A stretch of 64,000 bases of DNA from Acanthopleura granulata (GCA_016165875.1 JABBOT010000009.1:18242783-18306782), one strand, 5' to 3'. Shown: positions 40,640 through 52,402, counted from the first letter of the stretch. Program-made: numbers and translations. Notes: generated by a model not told the origin, from the letters alone.

Positions 40640-43157
40640 CTGTTTAATTGTAGCCACAAGTAATGTTTTTTTTTCCAACCATTATTTGTCATAGTTTATA
40701 CCTGCAAAATTACCTGGCAATACTTCAACACTCTTCAGAGATACAGCCAATCTCTACCCGCCCCAAGCCTTATCTGTGCGCCTGAATCTTGGATGCAAAC
40801 TTCAATTAGTGTTTTTATACCTACAGTGTGTGCAGTCCCGCCATGTTTTATGTAGTGCAAAGTGTTCGTCAAATTGCTCCACATAAACATCCTTAACACG
40901 AATAATGGACATTCTTTAATCGTTACAGATTTAGTTGCTTTATATATCTCAATTGAGATAAATGTATACATGTATTTAGACCATCATGTCCAGATATCCA
41001 TAAATGAATAAGTATATTATGTAACTATATGCACACCTATCGGACGAAGTATTTGCTTCTGTGGATAACAGGCATAAGGAAAAAAGAAACAAATTCAGAT
41101 TTCATCTTGCACAACTTTCGATTATTTGCTGGGAGGTCAACAGGAACACGTGTGAACTTGTAGGCATGACTATCCTGTGGTCATTGCGTGGAAAATATTT
41201 CGGTGGAGTACGCTTTGGAAAAATGTAGTTAGCTATAGGGCAGTCATACGTGTTAGGTAGCATAGGGTAGATAAATACAATTACAACAGTGCTTTTCTGT
41301 TTAAGAATTTGTTTTTATATGTAATTATAATTTCTATCTAATGAAATTTGTCTTGAAACATATTTACATTATGATGCACATGTGACAAAATTTCGCTATC
41401 GGCAACGTCAAGAAATTTAAGTAGGGCCTACCGTACTTATTTTTTCATGTTGAATCGAAATATGTGGGCAGATGTGTGATTGCAGTTATATGCAGGCTAA
41501 AAGGTTAGTTGTGGCATGAAGGCGGGAATTTGGGGGAGAGACATATGCTCCGAAGCTCTTCTACTCATTACGTTTAGAGCACTCTAAAGTGCAAGAGTGC
41601 AAGAGCTTCGGAGCTAGCTGGAGCTAGCGCTACAGTAGCGCTTTCTTGTCTATCATATGCTTATTATTTTCCATTCATCAAGAGATAGGGCTGAAAATAT
41701 TTCCTAGGTGGGAATAAGCCATACTCATTCATTATTATTTCCAAAACTGATTAAGAATTTATTACTTCTCTTTTGAAGACCTGTTTTTTTTTTTTGTTTT
41801 TTTTTTTTTCAACGATCACCAAGCAAGGCCCTCTCTGTCATAAATACGCATATAAAATCCTAGAGGCTTGCCCAATATATATGCGGGAATGCACGAAAGT
41901 GCCTGCTTTTCTCACACCGGCTCTGTCCGGTTTTTCCAGTCCATAAATCTGTCATCGTAACAGGAAATTTGAATAGCTTAAACCCCATCTTCAGAAAGTA
42001 GGCAGTTGTTATGAGGAAGTAGCCCTGGCATCTCAAGTACTAGGGGAGAAATGTCTATGGGCTCAATCTGTCTTTTTGCCTGTTTTTTTTTTTCATAAGT
42101 GTGGTACGGGTAACTTGAATGGGATCTTTTATTGTGTGGGGTTTTATTGTGCAGGACTTACAGAATATATTTATGATTATTTTATAAGATTGTCATACCT
42201 GTCGACTCTAAGTAGGGATTGTCTCATTTGTCGACTCTCGCGGGGGGGGGGGGGGGGGTATTTTATCTGTCAACTCTCAGTTGAGATTCTCTTGTCTGTA
42301 GGCCCTCAGTAGGGATTATCACAGCTTCATTAGGGATTGTCACAGCTGTCGAATCTTAATGTAAATAACCTACTTATTACATACAAAGCTACTTTTGCTA
42401 GTGCTTTTCTACCTTGGAACAGAATCTCACAGCTCGGATAATATCCACATATTTCGATAAATATTTCAATCAGACACGGATCTATATTTAGCGGTCATTC
42501 TTTGCTCTGGGTTATGATATATGCTGATGACTGGCTAGATCTGAACAACCTGGTTGTGGTGGATACATATCCACCAGTGTGATCGGAGTTCAAAGAAACT
42601 ATAGACTCTCCGGATGGTATACATTACCTGCACTTGTACCTGTGCTTAGAGCACAATGGTATCCTGCCACGCCGACTTTACAACAAGACGGATAGTGTGA
42701 ATTACCCTTACTTATAGGCCGAAGGCTCCTGCATATGAAATACTGCAAATACTAGTGTGTCAAGAATATTCCACTATACTCCTTCATCCTAAGTTTCATA
42801 GGTATTTTTGCGAACGAGCACACCTGTCTTGTTAGTAAATACGGACGTGTTGTCCAGAAAATGTAATTGTGCCTAATTTCGCTTAACTTGTGACCGGGTG
42901 CTGTATGTTCATGAGTTTGCCATGTTGAATATATGAACAGCTCCCAATAAAGGGCAACTGAGATTCATATGTGATTAATGACATCATATGATCTAACATG
43001 GTACATGATACTGAACATTCCTTGCATCTTTCTGTTACCATTGAAAATAACTCATCGCCTCTCTATGCATTAATTCCTCCTCATTTGTTAACTTTCTATA
43101 CTTTTCTTAGCTTTGTGATGTCCCCAAGACCGGAATTTTACATCTCTCTTTCAACAG
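40640..43157. other. Mostly anonymous DNA with local hairpins and a short minisatellite
   Basis: Contains a hairpin cluster (41547-41642), T runs (41787-41811), a possible SINE-body relic near 41925-41960 and about five units of a roughly 33-bp repeat (gggattgtcacagctgtcga-like) at 42185-42360 interrupted by an 18-base G run near 42242. No gene is supported. Confidence 0.45.
41547..41642. repeat. Cluster of perfect short inverted repeats
   Basis: gctccgaagctctt (41547-41560) pairs perfectly with aagagcttcggagc (41601-41614). Inside lies gcactctaaagtgc, and just downstream gcgctacagtagcgc forms another hairpin. Confidence 0.85.
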
Positions 43158-43254
43158 ATCAAAGAACACTGGAGAAGCCTCATCCTCTGATGAATATGAA
43201 AAACTCGTATTCCAGCAAAATACAAGAAAACTTATCGAACAGCTTCGTCAGCAG
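43158..43254 (+). other. Orphan exon-like segment
   Basis: A pyrimidine-rich acceptor (tctctctttcaacag) is followed by 97 nt open in phase 2 that encode a hydrophilic helix-prone peptide (SSSDEYEKLVFQQNTRKLIE, then QLRQQ), ending at cag|gtgtcc, a usable donor. The peptide is coiled-coil-like. I found no partner exon within several kb on either side and do not recognise the family. Confidence 0.3.
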
Positions 43255-43955
43255 GTGTCCAACTGGTACTAAGTATTTGTACATTTCATCTTAGAAAATT
43301 CATCAACGTATATAATGTAAGCGAAAGTTTATTACCAAGCAGAAACTGCGTGTTTAGCGCTATTGAGTTTTTCCGCTATACCTGAATGAGTGTGATGAGA
43401 ATACGTCAGGTTATGTCGTTTTTCTCCATCCATTCAACCAACCATGGTCATATACCGGCGTCAGGACATGGCTTACATCCCCAAGACTATTCGTGACATA
43501 GACAGGTCCGTTCCGGGACAATAGTCAGTCCGGGACTGATTTCCAGAACAAAGTTCAACACAAACCCTTGTTATTTTGATGAATAAATCAATGACTCGAT
43601 ATTTGAGGAATCACGAGTCGAGAGATTCAGCTAATGAAGCAGCGGAATTGTCAGGGCTGGCTGTACAGAAATCGCGAAACGTGGACGATGCCTTTAATAA
43701 AAAAAAATTCCCACGGGACTTCCCTAAGTTCCCAGCGACCTGAGAGAGATTGTAACTTAACACCTTCTATTTAAATATAGGTTATCTTATTCAGTAGCAG
43801 CTATACACGGCAAGAAACACTGGTCATTAGCACCAGCTAACGGACAATAAATAGGGAAGTTTTGTTGGATTGAATAAAGGTTTCTTTGTGCCGTCAACCG
43901 ACATAAGAGTCCATACTGCTGCGTTAAACAGCCACTATACAGTGAAGTAAACGGC
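43255..43955. other. Region upstream of the TLR gene
   Basis: No SINE or minisatellite. Presumed to contain the TLR promoter or the end of a 5' intron. No convincing TATA box or initiator could be fixed. Confidence 0.3.
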
Positions 43956-44015
43956 TTGTTTATACCTTTTTCGTGCATTTTTAAAGTCGAGTTACCGTTG
44001 CGAGCTTCTGTAGAT

Positions 44016-46475
44016 ATGATCCGTCAACTCATCATGGCCACGGTCGTCTTCATGCAGACCAGAGGTCAAGGGCTCCATGTTGATCTTCATAGGAAAGGGC
44101 TGAGGGCAGTACCAACCAACATTCCGTCAACGACAGGGAGCTTGGACTTGAGTCAGAATCTCCTGAAAATCATACCCAATGACTCCTTCATCAACCTGAG
44201 CTCCTTGACCAGCATGGACCTGTCACGCAACCAACTGGAGAGGTTAGAGCCATCAGCTTTCAGTGGATTGTCCCAGCTCTCGACTCTCGATTTGAAATCA
44301 AATAACCTGTTTCTTACTTACGAAGCCTATGCTCCTGGTGTATTCCAACCACTGAGGAAGCTAGAAGTTTTGGCCATGGAAGGCAATCATAGAACTGCAA
44401 AACTCGGTAAATATCCGGACGAAATATTTAGCGCTCTAATCTCTCTGCGGGGACTGAGCATAGACGGCTTAAAAAATGTCAATTTTGACCCGGGTTTTCG
44501 ACACTTATCATCACTGAAGTCTATGTATGTGCTTTACAGTCTCACACAGGCCACACTCAATGCAAACACGTTTGCTGTGTTTGCCCACATGCCCATTGAA
44601 AACTTAGCGGTCCAGTGTAAAGGCATGGGACCAGGAACCTTGAAACATTTCACATTTTTAAAAACATTGACCATTCGTGCTGATGGAATAAATAGAGCTT
44701 TGTCGGCCCTGGTGGATCTCCGAGGGCGGAATCTGACATCTTTGTCTATAGTTAGGTCAAACACGAACAGAGGAACTGGACGGAATCCTGGAAATTTGAT
44801 CGTCACTTCCAAGATGACTGCCCATCTGGCAACAATGTGTGTAAAACACCTGGATTTCTCCGACAATAAAATCATAAAGGTGAACGGTGATGTATTGTTC
44901 GACTTTAAACATCCTGATTGTGTAGAAACTTTTGTCATGAATAAGAATTTTATGTACGTCACAAATGACATATACGACGCAATTGGTTTATATCGTTTCA
45001 GCAAACTAAAATATGTGGACATCAGTTCCCAGTTTTCAGTGTTAAAGAAAAGGAGAAGTGTTTTGTCGACTTCGAGACAAGTCGTTACACAGCGATTTGG
45101 TCGTTCACAAAAGCGTCAGTCATTCAGGGTACGGATTCCTCCTCTGTTAGAGGTTCTAATAGTGAAAAACATGGGCGGTCGTAATATCCATGTGAACGAC
45201 TTTACAGTGGCTAATGCTACAAATCTCCGGGTGCTTGATCTGGCTTACTTCGGAGTACAGTACTGTGCGTTTCGAATTTCTGGTGTAGAGAATTTAGCCC
45301 AGCTTAACATTTCAGGCTTTGACTGCAGCGTACTGTCACCAAAATTTTTTGAATCTTTTCCCTTATTGGAAATTCTCACTGCCACAAACTGTAGACTAAA
45401 CATAGGCTTTCAAACCGTTCCTAACGGTATCACATTTCCTTCGTTGAAACGACTGCGACAGGTTGATCTCTCTAACAATGATCTTACCACGTTACATAAA
45501 AATTTATTCAATCCCCTGGTCGCCCTAGAGACCTTGATACTCACCAACAATAAGTTTATAAATATTCCACTACCAGTACTAGAAATAGATACACTTAGAA
45601 AGCTGGACTTTACACTCAACGTGATTTCGTCTTTGTCCTCTGAGGAAATCAACCGATTGAACAACTTCCCTTCGTCAAGTAATGGTAAGGCTTTTAGTCT
45701 GTCTTTGGCACACAACCCCTTCCTGTGTACCTGCAATACGCTGACATTTATTCACTGGATTTTGGACACCTCGGTTAACATTACTGAAAATGGGTCCCTG
45801 TCCTGCAGCCTGAGAAACGGAACAGTGACAAATATATGGAGCTACAAATCGGAGATAAACAACATGGACGTCAATTGCGTCAGCGAATTTTGGTTGACCT
45901 TTTCTGTTGTTGGATCGTGCTTATTCACTCTCGCCGTTGTACTAGGAATATTCGGGTACAGGTACAGATGGAATATTAAATATTGGATTTTAACCAAATG
46001 CAGAAGAGGACCTGTGTATGAGGAAGTGGAATGTGAACAATATCAGTTTGACGCTTTTGTGGCCTATAATTACCACAACTACCAGTGGGCCTGCATTGTT
46101 CTGAGAAACGTGCTAGAAACTGAGAACAATTACACCCTCTGCCTCCATGATCGTGATTTCGCCGTGGGTGTCAGCATACAACAGAACATCGTGGACGCTG
46201 TCAACAACAGCCGGAGGGTCATCCTAGTGATCAACAGAGCCTTTCTGACCAGTGACTGGTGCGAGTTTGAAATTCAAATGGCGGGCATGCGCATGGTGAG
46301 AGACGGTCGTGAGAACGCCATTATCGTGATCATGATGGAGGAAATTCCAGTGGCAGAAATGCCAAGATCTCTGCTCAATCTGTGGAAACACATCACTTTT
46401 CTTCTGTGGGACAACGAACAGTCTGACCAGACGTTATTCTGGGACAGACTGCTAGAGGTGATGGCGCGTCCTTAG
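44016..46475 (+). CDS. Toll-like receptor, single-exon, LRR-TM-TIR
   Basis: The frame is open from an ATG at 43956; I prefer the internal ATG at 44016 because a signal-peptide-like MIRQLIMATVVFMQTRG follows it, giving 819 residues. In 43956 numbering: about 20 LRR segments with LxxLxLxxNxL cores (residues 80-580; clear examples LDLSQNLL, LTSMDLSRNQL, LRQVDLSNNDL, LETLILTNNKF); one LRR-CT (FLCTCNTLTFIHWIL from about 586, with later Cys); one transmembrane helix (about 643-667, WLTFSVVGSCLFTLAVVLG); TIR domain (about 695-835) with box 1 FDAFVAYN, box 2 LCLHDRDFAVG and box 3 FW. One cysteine cluster makes it a vertebrate-like single-cluster TLR. It should sense ligands and signal through TIR adaptors such as MyD88. 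Oddity: the BB loop reads RDFAVG rather than the usual RDxxPG. An inverted pseudogene lies 8 kb upstream. No frame break was seen. Confidence 0.95.
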   Translation: MIRQLIMATVVFMQTRGQGLHVDLHRKGLRAVPTNIPSTTGSLDLSQNLLKIIPNDSFINLSSLTSMDLSRNQLERLEPSAFSGLSQLSTLDLKSNNLFLTYEAYAPGVFQPLRKLEVLAMEGNHRTAKLGKYPDEIFSALISLRGLSIDGLKNVNFDPGFRHLSSLKSMYVLYSLTQATLNANTFAVFAHMPIENLAVQCKGMGPGTLKHFTFLKTLTIRADGINRALSALVDLRGRNLTSLSIVRSNTNRGTGRNPGNLIVTSKMTAHLATMCVKHLDFSDNKIIKVNGDVLFDFKHPDCVETFVMNKNFMYVTNDIYDAIGLYRFSKLKYVDISSQFSVLKKRRSVLSTSRQVVTQRFGRSQKRQSFRVRIPPLLEVLIVKNMGGRNIHVNDFTVANATNLRVLDLAYFGVQYCAFRISGVENLAQLNISGFDCSVLSPKFFESFPLLEILTATNCRLNIGFQTVPNGITFPSLKRLRQVDLSNNDLTTLHKNLFNPLVALETLILTNNKFINIPLPVLEIDTLRKLDFTLNVISSLSSEEINRLNNFPSSSNGKAFSLSLAHNPFLCTCNTLTFIHWILDTSVNITENGSLSCSLRNGTVTNIWSYKSEINNMDVNCVSEFWLTFSVVGSCLFTLAVVLGIFGYRYRWNIKYWILTKCRRGPVYEEVECEQYQFDAFVAYNYHNYQWACIVLRNVLETENNYTLCLHDRDFAVGVSIQQNIVDAVNNSRRVILVINRAFLTSDWCEFEIQMAGMRMVRDGRENAIIVIMMEEIPVAEMPRSLLNLWKHITFLLWDNEQSDQTLFWDRLLEVMARP

Positions 46476-46752
46476 TTCTTTATCTCAAATAGGAAAGGAT
46501 TTGCAAAACAAAATGGATGAGATCTGACAAAGAAAAAAATTTCTTTGTCCATGTTTTGCATTAAGTTTTGTGTCATAAATCCAATAGTTGTTATGGACAT
46601 ATGGAAGTTAGTTTCACGAATATCAACGACTGCAGCATGGGTGGAAGGGGGTTAAGTCTTGATGAGAGTTACATTGTGACAGCTATAGCCCATCTTTTAT
46701 CAGGGTTGTAGAATCAATACAGGTCTACACAGTGAAGTTTGGGAACCAATCT
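46476..46752. other. TLR 3' flank
   Basis: Non-coding, presumably 3' untranslated region. No AATAAA was found before the SINE insertion. Confidence 0.35.
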
Positions 46753-47043
46753 TCATTATATTTTGGGGGCTCCGTGGCTTAGTCGATTAGTGCGCTATCG
46801 CAGCACAATGACCCGAAGCCTCCCAACAATGCGGTCTCTCTGAGTTCAAGACCAGCTCATGCTGGCTTCCTCCCCGGCCTACGTGGTAGGTCTGCCAGCA
46901 ACCTGCGGAAGGTCGTGGGTTTCCCCCTGGCTCTGCCCGGTTTCCTCCCACCATAATGCTGACCTCCGTCGTATAAGTGAAATATTCTTGAGTACGGCGT
47001 AAAACACCTATCAGATAAATATATAAATAAATCATTATATTTT
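46753..47043 (+). mobile_element. SINE family A, full-length copy with 12-bp target-site duplication
   Basis: Element 46765-47031 is flanked by tcattatatttt (46753-46764 and 47032-47043). The head has A-box-like tggcttagtcgattag and B-box-like gagttcaagacc. The tail is gtataagtgaaatattcttg, then agtacggcgtaaaacac, then an A/T-rich end. It is a recent insertion just downstream of the TLR. Confidence 0.95.
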
Positions 47044-47640
47044 CAGATAATTATCCCATCACTATAATTCGTCATTTTTTTCATTATGAATAGACCTCCT
47101 TTCTTTGTATATTGTAATGATGATTAGTGTTTCTTTTGTTTTCTTTAGACACGTTGTTTTAAAGAAGTTACATGATTTAATACATCGTTATAGGATACTC
47201 CTCGCTGTGTTTAATTTCCTTACTCGATGTCAAAGATTTTAGCCACTCCCTTTAATAGTTATCTCCATGTAGTGTATATATTACATGTACATATGTAATT
47301 TTAAAGTATATCATGCGTGAATCGCTCCGCTGGGTCTGAAAACGTCATTACAAACCAATCCACGGCAAGCTACCTTTCAAGAGAAAAAAAAGTCGAGAGC
47401 AGAATATTTCGTGTTGACCAGTGAAACAACATACTGAGTACTAAGGCAGTATCATTATGTCCTTGAAATCTCATATTTATATCAGGGAATTAGATGAAGT
47501 TACACGATGAGTTATTTCAAAAGAACACTGGGATATATTTCGCAAGAGGCATATCTTTTATCACGGCTCATTAAAGCAAAGGCGATGGTTACTCATTATG
47601 GCGTTTATTAACTTTTGACATCATTTCTTTTTTGAACTTA
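47044..47640. other. No gene recognised
   Basis: AT-rich DNA between the TLR and secreted-protein gene A. Confidence 0.5.
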
Positions 47641-47654
47641 TGAACTGATACAGA

Positions 47655-47836
47655 ACTCATTTTCCCTCTGGCGAAATCTGTCATAGTTTATGGCAATTTG
47701 TGCAGAAGCATTTGCGTCGCAGTTATTTTGACACGTCACAGGTAGTTGGTTATAAAAGAGCAAGGAGAGAGCCGCAGACTTTGTAGCGCATTCGTCAATC
47801 GAGCAGACTGGACAAGAAACACCATCTTCCAACAAG
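47655..47836 (+). promoter_or_regulatory. Promoter and untranslated exon 1 of secreted-protein gene A
   Basis: A TATA element (ttataaaag, 47750-47758) lies about 30 bp before a plausible start site. Exon 1 (about 47782-47836) ends caacaag|gtaaga and has no ATG. Upstream blocks ttccctctggcgaaa, gtttatggcaattt and gaagcattt match, in order and spacing, the region 60975-61040 before gene B, so the promoter was duplicated with the gene. A tgacacgtca element (near 47730) resembles a CRE but is absent from B. Confidence 0.65.
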
Positions 47837-49208
47837 GTAAGACAGCTAAGGTTGTTTGCATTAGGCGTCATATTTTTGCATTACTTTGCATTGCAATTTG
47901 GCAATTTTGACACGATTCTTTCATCGAAAAGTAATTCAAGTTATTTTTAAAACAATCAAAACCAATAATAAGACAGCTTTCTCTCTAGTTGATATTTTTG
48001 CACGTTTTTGAACTTATAGTTTGATTTTTTCCTATTCTATGAGATAATATTTCTAAATAGGAAATGCCCCAGACGGAATCTCTGGGCCCCATGAGAACCC
48101 CCATTAGACCCCCTGGCCATTGTTACCAATTTTAGAAACGATATCGGTGTGTTGGGCACAATAATTGAATGCACAGCTATAATCTATGATGAAAATAATA
48201 TGCTGAGCGTATAATTTCTTAGATCTGCCGTTCATATTTAAAGGAATTCCGAACTGCTCCTGGGCAGTCCGTGTGATTCATTTTTAGTCTAAAAAAGAAT
48301 TCTGTTTTTCGCGGCATAGTGAAGAAAAATCCGAATAATTTCATTATTGGCTAACGAATTGCAACTTACAGATTCCGCCTTTCAACAGTTTTTAAAGAGA
48401 AACTAGGACGTACTGAGTCAAAGTATGGTTAACTAAAAGGTCTAACTCTGGAGTGCCTCACGAAAAGTCAGGTTCATGTGCACCAGTCCGAGCTCAGCAT
48501 AATATAAAGATTTCTTTCTTGTTGGCGTCTTAAAGTTTTTGTAAGTCAAAAAAAGTATACAAAGTAAGAAATTAGGACGGATTCATAAAAGAAAGGCAGT
48601 AAACAGTTTTCAATGATGACGGAATCTCGCAAGGAATGATCCAGGCGGCTGGAAGAAGGAGCGTGTATATATATAAGCGAAACACTCTTCAGTGTGGCGT
48701 TAAACCAGAATCAATAAATGTGTTCTGAGAGATCTCTGCTCTTAGCTTATAAACATTGTGGCCTAGTAGAGAAAGTTAGGATTATATGTATAGCATAGCT
48801 CTTAAACTAACGAAAGCCAAGAAAAACTTGTAAATAACTGGGTAAACGTCACGTTAAACCATTGAAACTTTAAGAAGAAAGAACTCTTAAAGAAAGGCAT
48901 TTTATTTATTTATTAATTTTTTTGTTTATTTATTTATTTATCTACTTTAATATTTGGTTTGTTTGGACTCCATCAAATGTGCAATTTCTCCACCCATTAA
49001 ACCAACGGCCACCATAGAAGTTTGGATGAAAATTGTTGATCATTGATGAACATCAGTCTATCAGTGAGTTAATCAATCAAATATGTGACTGGTATTTTTG
49101 GACATACAAGGAAAGCTTACAAAAACGATTATGTTTAATGTTTGCGAAGTTCAGAGCATGACTTTGCTGATGCTAATGTCTTCCGGTTATAGCCTCATCC
49201 TCCCTGAC

Positions 49209-50709
49209 ATGATGAAGCTGCAGATTTGTGCTTGTGTTGTCCTGCTCCTTGTGGCCGGTATCTTCTCTCTGCCGACACAGGTGGATGAGAAATCAAAGGC
49301 CGTGGAAATCATCTCGTCTGGATCCAATGTTAATTCCACGGTATGATTTTTTCTTCTTTTGTAAATGGGTATAGCTACTCTTCTGTAATCTCCTCTATCA
49401 ACAGAGTACAAGTTTGCTGCTGAACTTTTCGTCCCCCTACATAGTCTCATTCTGAATGTCGTTTAATACAGCTGAATGCAGATTTCCAAACTAGAGATGG
49501 TAAAACAAGCTTAATCCTAGCAAGGCTAAATAGGGGTGAGACACAAGGTATTTGGAAGCCGGCTATAGAAATTGTTCAGAGGAGATTGGAAAGCCAAGTT
49601 AAACCTTACATTTCTGACTCATGATAATGACTGAGATTTAGCAGGATAAAGAGAATGTTCCACTTAAGGCATTTAAAAGCTGCCGTCAGATATTGTTAAG
49701 AGGAGATTGAAAAGTAAAGTTAAATCTTACATGACTGGCCAAAGAAAATAGCTGAAGTCAATAACGGCCATATAGAATTCGATCCCAGGGATGGCAAAAC
49801 TGTCTTAAGCTTTGTAGGACCAAATAAGTGTTCGACATTATCTTATATAAGAGCAAATAGGAATTGTTAGGAATAGGAATAGTTGTTCTAAAGAACAGAA
49901 CTTAAAGCTCACGTTGGTCGAACAAATTGGAATGTTGGTTCAACGAGATTCAAATTCAATTTAATTTTTGCCATTATTTTAGAATAGCCAAAATAATTAT
50001 CCTTCTTCGAGTATCAACCTCGTATGTACACTTGTTACCGTTTAAACCCGGTAATAAATTTCTTAAAATTTGCAATGCATCTCGTTTGATTGCTTTTTGC
50101 AAACTTTCGAATCACATTATCAATTTAATAGTCCTGGTACGAGTCGGGTATTTTATCTGAAAGACTCTAATTTTAGCCATTCTTGGTAAATACAAAATCG
50201 AATTGATATGATTAGCAAATACTAAATTTTCAAAATCTGCCGCATATACCTTTTTAAATTTTGCCATGAAGTTGGACTTAATCGTAACTTTTGAATTTTC
50301 CCACTCTATTCGCAGGATACAGACCTGGCCCAGATTTGCATCTATGAGTTTTCATACAGAATCCGGGGCATCCGTCTCACTACAACCGCTAAGGAAATAA
50401 TCAATAACGCCCTGAGAGGTATTAACCTTTGTCCAAAATTATTTACACCGTTTTCATAACTTCTTCGGACCATGCATTGGGGGTTTAATTTGAGGGTGGT
50501 TGGCGGAGTACCCTGACAATGCCATCCTTATTGTAAGTCATTATAAGACCTTCCCAATGTGCTCAACTTCAGGTTCGGGTGGTTTTACTCCGATCTCCTG
50601 CACCGATAAGCCTGTCCGTGATGGGAGATCTAATAAAACTTCGACTTTAACCATAGCGTTCTCTGTATGGGATTCCCTGGGTGATGAACATCCACTTATG
50701 ATATATTAA
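49209..50709 (+). CDS. Small secreted protein, gene A (unknown family)
   Basis: Coding exons 49209-49340 (exon body starts 49193), 50316-50418 and 50573-50709, joined in phases 0 and 1, give 123 residues. All borders are AG/GT with good pyrimidine tracts before exons 3 and 4. Residues 1-20 form a strong signal peptide (MMKLQICACVVLLLVAGIFS) with cleavage expected before or near LPTQ. The mature part of about 100 residues has two Cys (QIC and ISC), NST and NKT glycosylation sequons, a basic middle (YRIRGIRLTTTAKEIINN) and a C-terminus rich in aromatic and acidic residues (FSVWDSLGDEHPLMIY). No dibasic processing site is prominent. A paralogous signal exon lies at 63208. The protein should be exported; I do not recognise the family, and effector, hormone or matrix roles are all open. 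Exon 1 is non-coding at about 47782-47836. Confidence 0.72.
49490..49880. repeat. Imperfect tandem repeat in gene A intron
   Basis: Blocks gaaattgttcagaggagatt, ggaaagccaagttaaacctt (near 49567) recur near 49690 in diverged form. gatggtaaaacaagcttaat (49497) recurs as gatggcaaaactgtcttaag (49790). Period is about 120-145 bp, 2-3 units. Confidence 0.6.
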
Positions 50710-51453
50710 TCATAACTCACCTGGGCACCTCGCTCCAGCAGTAGATGAATCTATAGACCTCGGAACAGACATTCGTATACCAGCCGAAAACCACATTGGG
50801 AGTACCGGGTCAATAAGCACAAGATCGTCTTCCAAAATAACGTTTAACACAAAGCGCCAAGAAACTAACTAAGCATAATTGTGTGAAGGGGGACATTAGC
50901 ACGGATTCGTGCACTGGGAAGCAGTCAGCAATTTGCATTGATGGCGCAAAAATGCAAGGAATGTTCTAGGCGGACCATGTTGCTTTGTAAGTTAAGTAAA
51001 ATAATCAAAATCCATAACGAATGCCTCCGTGAGTTGCTAACGGACAGTCTAATCGGGTGTAGGCAAAATCCATATACCGACGCGACAGTTAGTGCTAAGC
51101 CAGGTCAACAGCATTGTGCAACAGCAAATGGTCGTCTAAGGTACTTTCCAATTCTACTTTCAGCTGAACAGATGTGGTGTTCTAAGTATTTCTTTCTGCA
51201 GTGTTGAGTGTTAAGTTGGAAAATCACTGATGAACAGATCAAACACTACGTTTCTCACAAGTTGTCAGTCCTGTAGGTTCTTTGTCAATTGAAGCCGTGT
51301 CAAAGGTCATCCGGTACAGATTGACTTTTGGCCTTTATTTTTGCCTTCATAATCATTTTGTGATTCTTGTTATTTAGACCATGCCCCACATTTTACATGC
51401 TGTTTCAGTGTTATGGGATTTATGTCACGTAAATTCCTAATTAGTGTTTGTCT
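50710..51453. other. Gene A 3' flank, nothing further recognised
   Basis: Probably 3' untranslated region, then anonymous DNA. The open frame at 50938-51207 is Cys-rich by chance as far as I can tell. Confidence 0.4.
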
Positions 51454-51717
51454 TCAGTGGCCTTTCGAGGGCCTCCGTGGCCGAGGGAGTTAGCCCGTCA
51501 ACTCGGCGCTATGCCCCTATGTCTCTCACCAATGCGGTCGCTGTGAGTTCAAGTCCAGCTCAAGCTTGGGAAGGTCAGCCAGCAACCAGCGGATGGTCGT
51601 GAGTTTCCCCCAGGCTCTGCCCGTTTTCCTCCCACCATAATGCTAGCTGCCGTCGTATAAGCGAAATATTCTTGAGTACGGCGTAAAACAAAAAATCAAA
51701 TAATACATCAGTGGCCT
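51454..51717 (+). mobile_element. SINE family A, copy with 10-bp target-site duplication
   Basis: Element about 51464-51707 is flanked by tcagtggcct (51454-51463 and 51708-51717). Head, B-box region (gtgagttcaagtccag), body and tail are present; a short internal stretch is missing. Confidence 0.93.
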
Positions 51718-52145
51718 CTCCACCAAAAATGTTTAATTTAAGTTGCAGATTCACGTTTAGAGCGACGTTCCGTATAATGTAGCACTGGTGTCAGTGTTAT
51801 ATAGGTCCATACCAAATATAACTGAATTTGGGGGTAATTAGAAAGGGCCCTACTGCCCCTCCCACCATTGGCTGCACATACGACAAGGGTATCTGTAGTC
51901 CTATAGGCTACCCGCACCTCAGCAAACAGGTAAAGCTTTAAAAGAAAAGACAGTAGAAAGCATAATCAAAGTTGTCTCTGAAGTGTCAATACAGGCCAAT
52001 AGGCATCTTTATGACGTGCATCTTTATGGCCTGCTTGGGAACTCTGTAAATCATCTTTTATTCTGGAACTCTTACGAGGCCATGTGATACCGCATTTTGA
52101 AGAAACCGGAAACACGATATTACGTCATCCGTACCCTACGCTCTT
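51718..52145. other. No gene recognised
   Basis: Anonymous DNA leading into the LINE region. Confidence 0.45.
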
Positions 52146-52388
52146 CAGTAGGTATAAAACCACTAAAATATAGCCTTACTATTTATCTAGTAATTTCACA
52201 AAGAACACGCACCTAATCCCCTTGTTTTTGTTGGCTCAAATGACACATACTGTAAAATAACTATATGCCTGGCCTACAACATATTCAAATATCATCAGGG
52301 GTTGTTCACAATTTTCTCCAAATAAATCAGCTGGAATGCAGGTACTAGCGTCCTATCGTCAAAGAAATAGGTTTCAGGGGGCACTTGA
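52146..52388 (+). repeat. Dispersed repeat D, copy 2
   Basis: Counterpart of 40378-40632, ending gggggcacttgatcc just before the LINE reading frame. Confidence 0.8.
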
Positions 52389-52402
52389 TCCTAAAAATAT
52401 AA

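Noticed and set aside
43158..43254. Reading the orphan exon as a G-protein gamma subunit N-terminus (RKLIEQL resemblance)
   Set aside because: The resemblance covers about seven residues and no downstream exon or C-terminal CaaX was found.
43956..44015. Upstream ATG of the TLR frame as the true start
   Set aside because: The next ATG at 44016 gives a direct signal-peptide-like N-terminus; the first 20 codons look like 5' untranslated sequence, although I cannot exclude them.
44534..45022. 162-codon minus-strand open frame
   Set aside because: Shadow of the TLR coding strand.
47638..47871. Minus-strand open frame over the gene A promoter, with a partly similar frame at 60970-61215 in B
   Set aside because: The similarity is explained by the duplicated promoter DNA; no start, splice or domain evidence for an antisense gene.
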